This document shows positions 43,228 through 51,457 of a stretch of DNA of 64,000 bases, piece by piece. Location: assembly GCF_003050615.1 (NCBI RefSeq), contig NZ_NWBU01000006.1:62001-126000 (forward strand). The letters run 5' to 3'. Position 1 is the stretch's first letter. Every line of letters begins with the position of its first letter. The notes beneath the pieces were generated by a model, which was not told the origin of the DNA, did not search any database, and saw only the letters and a list, made by a program, of their open reading frames with translations. A program made the translations under genes and the position numbers. The stretch comes from Sphingomonas oleivorans. Lineage in GTDB: Bacteria; Pseudomonadota; Alphaproteobacteria; Sphingomonadales; Sphingomonadaceae.

Positions 43228-45723
43228 ATGATGACAAAGGATCGAAATTTCGACGCGCCGGTCGGTGCTGCCGCGCAGCGGAGCCGCCTTCGCAAATCAT
43301 TCTTCGCGATCGCAGCGGGCTTGCTCTCCTGCACGGCGATGACATCGCCGGCATGGGCGCAGGACGCGACAGCCGCTGACGAGAGCGGCCAAGACAGTGA
43401 AATCGTTGTGACCGGCGCTCTTGATGCGCTGCCGGTCCAAGACGTCGGATCGGTCTTCGGCTTCGACAAGACGCTCGTCGAAACGCCGCGTTCGGCATCG
43501 ACGATCAGCGAGGAGCAGATCGAGCGTTTCGGCATCACCGACATTTACGATCTCGTCGCCCAGGCGCCCGGCACCTTCACCAATTCCTTCTTCGGTGTCG
43601 GCGGCGCGCTCGATATTCGCGGCACCCCGGGCGAGGTCTATTTCAGGGGCGTGCGCCGTCTCGACAACCCCGGCAACTATCCGACGCCGATCGGCGCATC
43701 CGACCGGATCGACATCGTGCGAGGCCCGGCCTCGCCGATCTTCGGTCCGTCCAAGACCGGCGGCTATATGAACTTCGTGCCGAAATCGGCGCGCGTGAAG
43801 GGCGGGGCGCTCCTATCCAATCCCGAAGGCGAGATCAGCTACACGACCGGGAGCTGGGACAGGAACGTCCTGAAAGCCCAGGTGCGCGGGCCGGCCAAGA
43901 TCCTGGGGTCCGAATTCGGATACAACCTCTATGCGGAGGTCGAGGATTCGGGCAGCTACTATCGCAACATGTCGACCAACCAGACGATCCTGCAAGGCTC
44001 GTTCGACAATCGGCTCACCGATACCGTACGCATCGAGTTCGGCGGGATGTATCAGAAATATTCCGGCCAGCAGAATGGCGGCTGGAACCGCCTGACGCAG
44101 GATCTGGTCGACAACGGCACCTATATCACCGGCACGGCCAAGCCCCTCGACACGAGCGGCGATGGCCAGATTTCCCCGGCCGAGTTTAATGCGGTTGGCG
44201 CCTTCTCGCCGTTCGGCGGATTTGGTTGCGGCGGGAACGTGTTTGCATCGTCCATCACCGATGCGTGTTTCAACAATCTCAAGGACGCCAACGGTAGGCC
44301 TAACAACTATCTTGCGCTGGAAAACACCGGAACGACGAAGCTGAGCCGCAAGAATGTCCTCACGGGCAAGAACGATGTGCTCAACAACAAGGCGACCACG
44401 GGGTATTTTGACATTATTTTCGATCCCGGCGACGGTTTCGAGCTGAAAAACCAGCTTTTCTATGATGGGTTCAAGAATCTGAACGAGAATGCCTATGGCT
44501 TCTCTCAGTTCCATGATTCCTGGGTCATAGAAGACAAGATCGTTCTTTCGAAGACTTTCGAGAACACGGTCGGGAAATTCTCGTTCCAATTGTCTCCGTC
44601 GATCCGCTACACGAAGTTCCTTCATGGGGACGACTTCAACTTCGAATATTTCCATCGCGTGGATCTGACGCAGGGATATACCGCACTGTCGGATCGACTG
44701 CTGTCGACCGAATGCGACTGTGACTTCGCAAACTATCTCAAGGGCTCTTACACCGATCTCGGATTTGCGGCTCTGACCGATCTGGATTTCGCCTTCGGTC
44801 TCGATCTTGTTCTGGGCGCACGGTACGATACCATTCACGCCAAATCGAGGAACGTACCGGCCAAACTGCGGGTCGCCCCGACGATTGTTTCCGCGTCGGA
44901 CACCGAAGGCGCGTGGTCATGGACGGCGAGCGCTTCCTACAAATTGCCCTTCGGCCTCATTCCCTATGTGACGGCATCACAGCAGTCGACGGTCGTCGCA
45001 GGTCAGGGTGCCGAGATTGACGTTGGCAATCTGGCCGGCGAAAGCTGGGTCGCTGCGTCCAAGCTCTATGAAGCCGGTATCAAGGGCAGTTTCCTCGACG
45101 ACACGCTGTATGCTGCGCTCTCGGTGTACAAGCAAAAGCGAACCGACTTTAACGTCCAGTCGATTACGGTGAACCAGGCGGTCGAGACCAAAGGTCTGGA
45201 GGCCGAGGTGCGCTGGTCCGTCAACAAGCATCTCCTCATCACCGGGGCCTATAGCAGGACCAACGTATATAATCTGACCGCGCTGAAAGAAGGTACGCTA
45301 TTCAGCTTCTTCGGAATCGAGGACCTTAAGAATGTCTCCGATCCAACGCTCTATCTTGGCGGCCAGCCGATCGGCCTGTTGCTGATCACCGACAAGGAAG
45401 CATCGAAGCGGGCGGGCATTCCGGAGAACCTCTACTCGCTGACGGCGAGCTATCAGTTCGACAACGGAATCGCGCTCAGTGGGAGCGTCGTCAAGGTGGA
45501 CTCGGTCTATTCGGGCCAGTCTCAGGCTGTGAAGCTGCCGGCCTACACGCTGGTCGACCTCGGGGCTTCCTATGAAAAGGACAACTGGCTGTTCCGGGTC
45601 GTCGTGAAGAACGCGACCAACGAACGCTATTTCCGCGCCAACTTCACCGAGTTGTTCGGCAGCACGATCGTGCTGCCCGAACGCCCGCGTAGCTTCCAGG
45701 CATCCGTCGTCTACAAATTCTGA
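43228..45723 (+). CDS. TonB-dependent outer-membrane receptor, siderophore-receptor-like
   Basis: An 831-residue receptor with a signal peptide (FFAIAAGLLSCTAMTSPAWAQ), a TonB box region (SEIVVTGALDALPVQDVG), plug marks (SASTISEEQIERFGITDIYDLVAQAPG, RIDIVRGPASPIFGPSKTGGYMNFV) and a barrel ending LPERPRSFQASVVYKF. The plug layout resembles siderophore or metal-chelate receptors more than the sugar type. It has its own terminator hairpin. It is transcribed alone; the next functional gene is a catalase, which would fit an iron or oxidative-stress link, but this is only context. Confidence 0.92.
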   Translation: MMTKDRNFDAPVGAAAQRSRLRKSFFAIAAGLLSCTAMTSPAWAQDATAADESGQDSEIVVTGALDALPVQDVGSVFGFDKTLVETPRSASTISEEQIERFGITDIYDLVAQAPGTFTNSFFGVGGALDIRGTPGEVYFRGVRRLDNPGNYPTPIGASDRIDIVRGPASPIFGPSKTGGYMNFVPKSARVKGGALLSNPEGEISYTTGSWDRNVLKAQVRGPAKILGSEFGYNLYAEVEDSGSYYRNMSTNQTILQGSFDNRLTDTVRIEFGGMYQKYSGQQNGGWNRLTQDLVDNGTYITGTAKPLDTSGDGQISPAEFNAVGAFSPFGGFGCGGNVFASSITDACFNNLKDANGRPNNYLALENTGTTKLSRKNVLTGKNDVLNNKATTGYFDIIFDPGDGFELKNQLFYDGFKNLNENAYGFSQFHDSWVIEDKIVLSKTFENTVGKFSFQLSPSIRYTKFLHGDDFNFEYFHRVDLTQGYTALSDRLLSTECDCDFANYLKGSYTDLGFAALTDLDFAFGLDLVLGARYDTIHAKSRNVPAKLRVAPTIVSASDTEGAWSWTASASYKLPFGLIPYVTASQQSTVVAGQGAEIDVGNLAGESWVAASKLYEAGIKGSFLDDTLYAALSVYKQKRTDFNVQSITVNQAVETKGLEAEVRWSVNKHLLITGAYSRTNVYNLTALKEGTLFSFFGIEDLKNVSDPTLYLGGQPIGLLLITDKEASKRAGIPENLYSLTASYQFDNGIALSGSVVKVDSVYSGQSQAVKLPAYTLVDLGASYEKDNWLFRVVVKNATNERYFRANFTELFGSTIVLPERPRSFQASVVYKF

Positions 45724-45730
45724 TGCGACG

Positions 45731-45759
45731 GGGGGCGCCGGCATTCTGCCGGCGCCCCC
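45731..45759 (+). terminator. Strong terminator-like hairpin after the TonB receptor
   Basis: A perfect 13-bp stem (45731-45743 with 45747-45759, GC-rich, arms GGGGGCGCCGGCA and its complement) with a 3-base loop starts 7 bases after the receptor stop. Only one T follows directly, so it may act as a rho-independent terminator of weak U-tract type or as a 3' stabilising hairpin. Confidence 0.75.
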
Positions 45760-45823
45760 TCATAAGCTATGCGAGATGCCGAGCCTTTTTCCGTCCTGCC
45801 TATCCTGCCGATAGTGGAAAGAG

Positions 45824-46183
45824 CTACGTCAGGCGCTTCCTGACACGCGCCATTATGCTCGCGAGCGCCTGCCTTTCCCTCTGCGGGCAGGGCGACGCCC
45901 GCGCCGTTGCGGACAAATCGGCATCGACGCGATCGTGATCGAGCCGTGCATTTTCGCGCTCCAGATCGTTGGCTACGCTGCCCTTCGGGTCATCCGTCGC
46001 GCCTGGTCGACCTTCAGGCCACATTCGCGAAAAGCCAGCAATACTTCCTTCCTTGTCCTTCCGGTGATCGCAACTGATCACAGAATAGGTCGGGCCGACG
46101 TCTAGGAACATCTGTGCCAAAGCATAGGTGCGACTGATCGTCACTGCACCAGATGGACCTATCCCAAGGCCCTGGCTTTGCAC
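45824..46183 (-). CDS. Uncertain hypothetical frame upstream of the catalase
   Basis: A 119-residue frame on the minus strand with no recognised domain (core text FLDVGPTYSVISCDHRKDKEG, DLERENARLDHDRVDADL). It fills most of the 526-base gap between the TonB receptor and katA. Codon third positions are moderately GC-biased, which does not decide the matter. The start may be at 46183 or at the internal ATG reading MFLDVGP. It may be a divergently expressed small gene or a chance frame. Confidence 0.25.
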   Translation of the reverse strand: MQSQGLGIGPSGAVTISRTYALAQMFLDVGPTYSVISCDHRKDKEGSIAGFSRMWPEGRPGATDDPKGSVANDLERENARLDHDRVDADLSATARASPCPQRERQALASIMARVRKRLT

Positions 46184-46220
46184 GGCTTCCGTATGATCGA
46201 ACCCAACGTTCGCCGGACAT

Positions 46221-46245
46221 AACCTCCTGATCGATCAAGGAGGTT
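46221..46245 (+). promoter_or_regulatory. Hairpin that can hide the katA Shine-Dalgarno
   Basis: AACCTCCT (46221-46228) is an exact complement of AGGAGGTT (46238-46245), with a 9-base loop GATCGATCA. The right arm contains the unusually strong catalase ribosome site (AAGGAGGT, five bases before the ATG at 46250). In mRNA the 8-bp stem would cover this site, suggesting translational control, for example by temperature or by a binding factor. As DNA, the site is also an imperfect palindrome that a regulator could bind. Confidence 0.6.
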
Positions 46246-46249
46246 TCGA

Positions 46250-47707
46250 ATGAGCGGCAGTGCCAAGCTTACGCATGCGTCGGGAGCGCCCGTTGCGGAT
46301 AATCTGAACATCATGACGGCCGGCAAGCGCGGGCCAGCCCTTCTGCAGGACATCTGGCTCATCGAGAAACTCGCCCATTTTGATCGCGAGGTCATCCCGG
46401 AACGACGCATGCACGCCAAGGGGTCAGGCGCCCATGGCACATTCACCGTAACGCATGATGTCACGGCCTTCACCAGGGCGAAGATCTTCTCGGAAGTAGG
46501 CAAGCAGACGCCGGTGTTCGCGCGCTTCTCCACCGTTGCCGGCGAACGCGGTGCTGCCGATGCAGAACGGGACATTCGTGGCTTTGCCGTCCGGTTCTAC
46601 ACCGAGGAAGGAAATTGGGACATCGTCGGCAACAACACGCCCGTCTTCTTCTTCCGCGATCCGCTGCGGTTTCCCGACCTCAATCATGCGGTAAAGCGCG
46701 ATCCGCGTACCGGCCTGCGCAGCGCCGAGAACAACTGGGACTTCTGGACGTTGCTTCCCGAGGCGCTGCATCAGGCCACCATCGCCATGTCGGATCGCGG
46801 CATTCCCAAAAGCTACCGGCACATGCATGGCTTTGGCAGCCATACATTCAGCATGTTGAATGCAGCCGGGCACCGGACATGGGTGAAATTCCATTTCAGG
46901 ACACAGCAGGGCATCGAAAATCTCAGCGACGAGGAAGCCGCGCTTGTCATCGGATCCGACCGAGAAAGCCATGGCCGAGACCTGTTCACTGCGATCGAGG
47001 CGGGGAATTTCCCTCGCTGGACCCTCTATATCCAGGTGATGACCGAGGAGCAGGCGGCCGTCCACTCCCATAACCCCTTCGATTTGACGAAGGTCTGGTC
47101 GAAAAAGGACTATCCGTTGATCGAGGTCGGCTTCTTCGAGCTGAACCGCAATCCGTCAAACTATTTTGCGGAAGTCGAACAGGCTGCATTCACGCCTGCG
47201 AACATCGTCCCGGGCATCGGATTTTCGCCTGACAGGATGCTTCAGGCCCGGCTATTCTCCTATGGTGATGCCGCGCGCTATCGGCTCGGCGTCAACCATG
47301 GACATATTCCGATCAATGCGCCGAAATGTCCGTTCCACAGCTATCATCGCGACGGGGCCATGCGCACCGACGGCAATCTGGATGATACGCTAAGCTATTA
47401 TCCCAATAGCCAGGGCGTCTGGGAAACCGATGCTGCCCAAAACGAGCCCCCTTTCCCGATAGAAGGACCTGCCGCCCATTGGGACCATCGGGTCGAGGAG
47501 GATCATTGGGAACAACCCGGAATTCTGTTCCGAAACATGTCGCCTGAGCAGCAGCGGCTCCTGTTCGAAAACACCGCTCGACAGCTTGGCGGAGCATCCG
47601 AGCCGATCCAGCGCAGACATGTCGCAAATTGCAGTCGGGCCGATCCGACCTACGGCGCCGGCGTCGCCAAGGCCCTCGGGCTCGAGATGGCCAATGGAGC
47701 GGAATGA
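46250..47707 (+). CDS. katA: Heme catalase, small-subunit (clade 3) type
   Basis: A 485-residue catalase with the catalytic His in [14 protein letters not shown], the distal Asn region [12 protein letters not shown], the heme Tyr in [17 protein letters not shown] and the conserved [15 protein letters not shown]. Length fits the small-subunit NADPH-binding clade. It breaks hydrogen peroxide into water and oxygen in the cytoplasm. The ribosome site AAGGAGGT is near consensus, but it can be paired with an upstream complement (46221-46228), so translation may be regulated. An alpha/beta hydrolase gene follows after 54 bases. Confidence 0.95.
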   Translation: MSGSAKLTHASGAPVADNLNIMTAGKRGPALLQDIWLIEKLAHFDREVIPERRMHAKGSGAHGTFTVTHDVTAFTRAKIFSEVGKQTPVFARFSTVAGERGAADAERDIRGFAVRFYTEEGNWDIVGNNTPVFFFRDPLRFPDLNHAVKRDPRTGLRSAENNWDFWTLLPEALHQATIAMSDRGIPKSYRHMHGFGSHTFSMLNAAGHRTWVKFHFRTQQGIENLSDEEAALVIGSDRESHGRDLFTAIEAGNFPRWTLYIQVMTEEQAAVHSHNPFDLTKVWSKKDYPLIEVGFFELNRNPSNYFAEVEQAAFTPANIVPGIGFSPDRMLQARLFSYGDAARYRLGVNHGHIPINAPKCPFHSYHRDGAMRTDGNLDDTLSYYPNSQGVWETDAAQNEPPFPIEGPAAHWDHRVEEDHWEQPGILFRNMSPEQQRLLFENTARQLGGASEPIQRRHVANCSRADPTYGAGVAKALGLEMANGAE

Positions 47708-47761
47708 CGAGCTCAGAAGCGAAATCGGAGATTTCGTCAATCATGCAAGAGGAGGAGCGCC

Positions 47762-48745
47762 GTGCGCGATGAAGAAAGGCATGTGATCTCTCCATTTGGC
47801 GATCTGGGGCGGCGGGAATTTCTGACGGCCATGTCGGCCGCAACCTTTGCCGTTGTCGCCGAGACTGCATCGAGCCGACCGATTCCACTTTCCAGAATGA
47901 AAGGAGACGTAAATATGAGCCGCATCAAGACAAAGGATGGGACCGAGATATTCTACAAGGATTGGGGTCCCAAGACCGCCCAACCGATCATGTTCCATCA
48001 TGGCTGGCCGCTGTCTGCCGACGACTGGGACAACCAGATGCTCTATTTCCTCGAAAAGGGCTTTCGCGTCATAGCGCATGATCGCCGCGGTCATGGGCGC
48101 TCGAGCCAAACCGATATTGGTAACGAGATGGATACCTACGCCGCGGACGTCGCTGAGCTCGTGGCGGCACTCGACCTGCGCAATGCCGTCCATATCGGGC
48201 ACTCCACTGGCGGGGGCGAAGCTACCCGCTATGTCGCGCGCCACGGGAAGGGCAGGGTGGCCAAAGCCATTCTGGTGGGCGCCGTACCCCCGGTGATGGT
48301 CAAGTCCGCCACTAATCCTGGGGGCCTTCCTCTGGAAGTTTTCGACGGCTTTCGCAGAAGCCTTGCGGCCGATCGTTCGCAATTCTACCTCGATGTTGCG
48401 AGCGGCCCTTTCTATGGTTTCAATCGCCCCGGTGCTAAAATCAATCAGGGCGCCATTCAGAATTGGTGGCGCCAAGGCATGATGGGCGGCGCAAAAGCGC
48501 AATATGATTGCATTGCGGCCTTCTCGGAAACTGATTTCACCGAAGATCTCAAATCGATCGAGGTTCCCGTGCTCGTACTGCACGGCGACGATGACCAGGT
48601 GGTGCCTGTCGCCGATTCTGCAATGCTCTCATCGAAGCTTCTCAGGAACAGCGAACTGAAAATCTATCAGGGCCTTCCGCACGGAATGTTGACGGTCAAT
48701 GCGGATATTCTCAATCCCGACATGCTCGCTTTCATCAAGAAGTGA
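47762..48745 (+). CDS. Alpha/beta hydrolase, chloroperoxidase-like, with two plausible starts
   Basis: From 47762 (GTG, AGAGGAGGAG site) the product is 327 residues and begins with a Tat signal ([21 protein letters not shown]). From the internal ATG at 47915 (AAAGGAG site) it is the usual cytoplasmic enzyme of about 276 residues starting [18 protein letters not shown]. The fold shows [15 protein letters not shown], the nucleophile [12 protein letters not shown], Asp in [12 protein letters not shown] and His in GLPHGM. These are cofactor-free haloperoxidase/esterase-type enzymes. The two well-formed starts suggest that the enzyme could be made for two locations. Confidence 0.88.
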   Translation: MRDEERHVISPFGDLGRREFLTAMSAATFAVVAETASSRPIPLSRMKGDVNMSRIKTKDGTEIFYKDWGPKTAQPIMFHHGWPLSADDWDNQMLYFLEKGFRVIAHDRRGHGRSSQTDIGNEMDTYAADVAELVAALDLRNAVHIGHSTGGGEATRYVARHGKGRVAKAILVGAVPPVMVKSATNPGGLPLEVFDGFRRSLAADRSQFYLDVASGPFYGFNRPGAKINQGAIQNWWRQGMMGGAKAQYDCIAAFSETDFTEDLKSIEVPVLVLHGDDDQVVPVADSAMLSSKLLRNSELKIYQGLPHGMLTVNADILNPDMLAFIKK

Positions 48746-48865
48746 ACGGGTGACCTGAGATCCATTCGGGCTTTGCGAGGGTGCGTGACGCTGTCGCGCA
48801 CCCAAACTCCATGCTGTCGCACTGCGTGGTCACGATCGACTCGTCATGACGAATGGAGTGAATTG

Positions 48866-49384
48866 ATGATGCGTTCTCCGACAGAGTTGCTCGATGAGGA
48901 ACGGCGCAGGTTACTCGGTTTAGCGGCCGGCGCTGGAGCAGCTGTCGTTTGCGGTGCTGCCGCCCGCGCGCAGACTGTTCCATGGCAAAAGCTGGAGCGG
49001 GTCGATGCGGGCGACCTGTCCATCCAATATGTCGATATGGGGCCGCGTCGCGGCAGGCCGGTCATTCTGCTTCACGGCTGGCCCTATGATATCCACAGCT
49101 TTGCCGAAATAGCGCCGTTGCTGGCTGCGAAGGGGTATCGCGTCATCATTCCCTATCTGCGGGGATATGGCGGCACCCGATTTCGCTCACCCGACATGGT
49201 GCGAAATGGCGAGCAGGCAGTCCTGGCGGTCGATGTCATAGCGCTGATGGATTCTCTCGCCATCCAGCGGGCGATCATCGGCGGCTTCGATTGGGGCGCG
49301 CGCGCTTGTCAGCGCGGCTGGAAGCTTCGGGCATTTGCAATTCCGGCAGCCGCGATTTTGCGTCATCCTGCAGCTTGCCCATAA
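48866..49384 (+). pseudogene. Truncated epoxide-hydrolase-like alpha/beta hydrolase
   Basis: The first 145 residues look intact: a hydrophobic, arginine-led signal (LDEERRRLLGLAAGAGAAVVCGAAARAQ), VILLHGWPYDIHSF, IIPYLRGYGGTRF and the nucleophile Asp in GGFDWGARA. After about 49311 the protein text no longer matches the family (CQRGWKLRAFAIPAAA) and ends at 49384, without the cap, acid or His parts. The 3' half seems to have been replaced by unrelated DNA. Alternatively a deletion joined two sites. The truncated product cannot have a complete catalytic triad. Confidence 0.75.
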
Positions 49385-49532
49385 GCGCTCCGAAAATATC
49401 GGGCTTGCCGCTGCCTATGCCGTCGCCAAGCCGATAGCCGACGGGCAATGCGGGCCGGGAGAGTTAAGATCCCGCCAATGCAGTCGCTTCGGGCATGGCA
49501 GGGGCGACAGCCATGCCGCCCCTGCCGATGGA

Positions 49533-50315
49533 TCAGTCCGCAGACGCCGCTTCCTCGATGATCGCGGCTACTTCGGTAGGGCGCGATACCATCAGCGCGT
49601 GCGAGGCATTGGCGATGACCACCGTTTTGCGGGCGTGCGCGCGATCGGCCATGAACTTCATCGCCGCTGCCGGAATGTTCCGGTCGGATGAACCGTAGAT
49701 GACGTAGCTGGGCAAGCTCTTCCACATGGCCGTGCGGGATGGCTCGGCGAGCGCGGCCTGGCTCACAGGGCGCTGCGTGGCCGCCATCAGGGCTGTCCGC
49801 GCTGGCGGAACATCGGCCGCGAACTGGTCATGGAACTTCGCCGAACGGATATAAAGGTCCGTCGTTCCGTCGGGCAGGCTGACGGACATCAGCGCCTGGC
49901 CCAAGGTGCTGCCCGGAAATTTGCCCGACAGGCTGAGGCTCGATTCACCCGCTTCCGGCAGAAATCCGGCGACATAGATCAGGGCCTTCACATTGCTGTT
50001 GCCGTGGGCCGCTTCAGTGATGACCGCGCCGCCATAGGAATGGCCCACCAGCACGACCTGCCCCGATACCGATCGAACGATCGCAGAAATGCTGTTCGCA
50101 TCGCTCGCAACCCCGCGCAACGGGTTGGCGGCCGCGATCACCGGGTAACCTTTCTTCTCCAGCCTGGCGATGACATCATTCCAGCCCGAGGAATCGGCAA
50201 ACGCCCCATGGACCAATATGATCGTCGGCTTGGCTTCCTGTTCCTTGGCATAGGCGCTGGCGGGGCCGGCAAGCCATAGTGTGGCGAGCGCCAGCGAATG
50301 TGCGATGCGATGCAT
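49533..50315 (-). CDS. Secreted alpha/beta hydrolase
   Basis: A 260-residue protein with a signal peptide (HRIAHSLALATLWLAGPASAYA), a short beta-strand entry (PTIILVHGAFADSSGWNDV), the nucleophile motif VLVGHSYGGAVITEAAHG, an Asp in YGSSDRNIP and a His near the end (ANASHALMVSRP). It is of the small salicylate-esterase-like group often found in sphingomonads; the substrate is unknown. The start at 50315 follows GGGAGGA, while 50342 would place nine residues ahead of the signal. It faces the truncated hydrolase. Confidence 0.88.
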   Translation of the reverse strand: MHRIAHSLALATLWLAGPASAYAKEQEAKPTIILVHGAFADSSGWNDVIARLEKKGYPVIAAANPLRGVASDANSISAIVRSVSGQVVLVGHSYGGAVITEAAHGNSNVKALIYVAGFLPEAGESSLSLSGKFPGSTLGQALMSVSLPDGTTDLYIRSAKFHDQFAADVPPARTALMAATQRPVSQAALAEPSRTAMWKSLPSYVIYGSSDRNIPAAAMKFMADRAHARKTVVIANASHALMVSRPTEVAAIIEEAASAD

Positions 50316-50617
50316 GTCGGTCCTCCCAAATGCGGCTTTCACTCACATTGGCATGCATCGGCTGTGGCCTCGGGCCTATCAGCCGAAGGCATCTCTCATG
50401 CACAACCGGGGCCTAGCTTCGCCTGCACCAAGGAACAGGGTCGGCTGGGGGCTTCATCATCCGCGAATATACTTCAGCATGAAGTTCACCCATCGTCTGG
50501 GCGGGTAGCTGGTCACCCGTTCGCACTGGCAATTTTGCGGCCGGGATGAAGCCGATGGCTGAACGCCATCGCCGCTAACGATCCGGAAAGCGCTACGCAT
50601 CGGAGAAAGGGGCCAGC

Positions 50618-51433
50618 ATGCCAGGACCATCATTTCACGCCACCATCGCAGATAGCTCGAGGCCCGATCGAACGCGCGGCGCAGTGCGCCTGGAGGCGTT
50701 GGGAATGATGACTGCCGGCATCGTCCATGATTTGGGCAACGACGTTCAACTATTGTCGGCCGCCATCCATCGTCTCAAGGCCCGTTCATCCCTTGCGGCA
50801 AGTGCCGAGCTGCAGCCGGTCTTCGAAGGCGCGGAAGCATCGCTGCGGCGCATCAGCGGCTTGGTACGCGCGATACTAGGCTTTGCGCGGGCCCCCGCCA
50901 CGGTCGAGGAGCCAGTCGACCTTTCTGCCTGCTTCGCCGAGCTGGAGCAGTTGCTGCATTGGGTTGTCGACGCGAATGTCGTTCTGACCACGCGTGTCGA
51001 CGATGATCTGCCGCTCGTGCGATGCAACCGGCAGAAGCTTGAAAATGCTTTGCTCAATCTTGTGCTCAACGCCAATGAGGCGATCCCCGATGACGGATTG
51101 ATCGCGGTTGTGGTGATGGCAGAGGGAAACCAGCTGATGGTAGAGGTCGCCGACAGCGGGATCGGGATGACACCAGAAGTGGAGACGCGCGCCTTCGATC
51201 CCTTCTTCACCACCAAATCCGCGGGGACGGGCCTTGGCCTTGCGATGGTGCGCCATTTTGCGGAGGAAGCGCGGGGCAGCGTCTCGATCAGCACCGGTCC
51301 GGGAAGCGGGACGAGGGTGCGTCTTTTCCTGCCAGCACTTCCCTCTGGAGCTGGCGCACGGCAGGCGGCAGATGACTGGCTGGATCAGGCGCTTGTCGAC
51401 AGCTTTCCGGCGAGCGATCCGATAGCTTTCTGA
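50618..51433 (+). CDS. Soluble histidine kinase with a FPASDP-type tail
   Basis: A 271-residue kinase without transmembrane or PAS domains. It has a phospho-acceptor region (LGMMTAGIVHDLGNDVQLL), N box (LENALLNLVLNANEAI), G1 (VADSGIGMT), F box (FDPFFTTKSAGTGLGLAMV) and G2. The last 20 residues (DDWLDQALVDSFPASDPIAF) match a short conserved tail seen on various small alphaproteobacterial proteins. It may join the FixL/FixJ-like set transcribed towards it (51458-54641), or phosphorylate a partner elsewhere. Its input is unknown. Confidence 0.88.
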   Translation: MPGPSFHATIADSSRPDRTRGAVRLEALGMMTAGIVHDLGNDVQLLSAAIHRLKARSSLAASAELQPVFEGAEASLRRISGLVRAILGFARAPATVEEPVDLSACFAELEQLLHWVVDANVVLTTRVDDDLPLVRCNRQKLENALLNLVLNANEAIPDDGLIAVVVMAEGNQLMVEVADSGIGMTPEVETRAFDPFFTTKSAGTGLGLAMVRHFAEEARGSVSISTGPGSGTRVRLFLPALPSGAGARQAADDWLDQALVDSFPASDPIAF

Positions 51434-51457
51434 GCATCAGGCGGGACGGGCGCTCTT

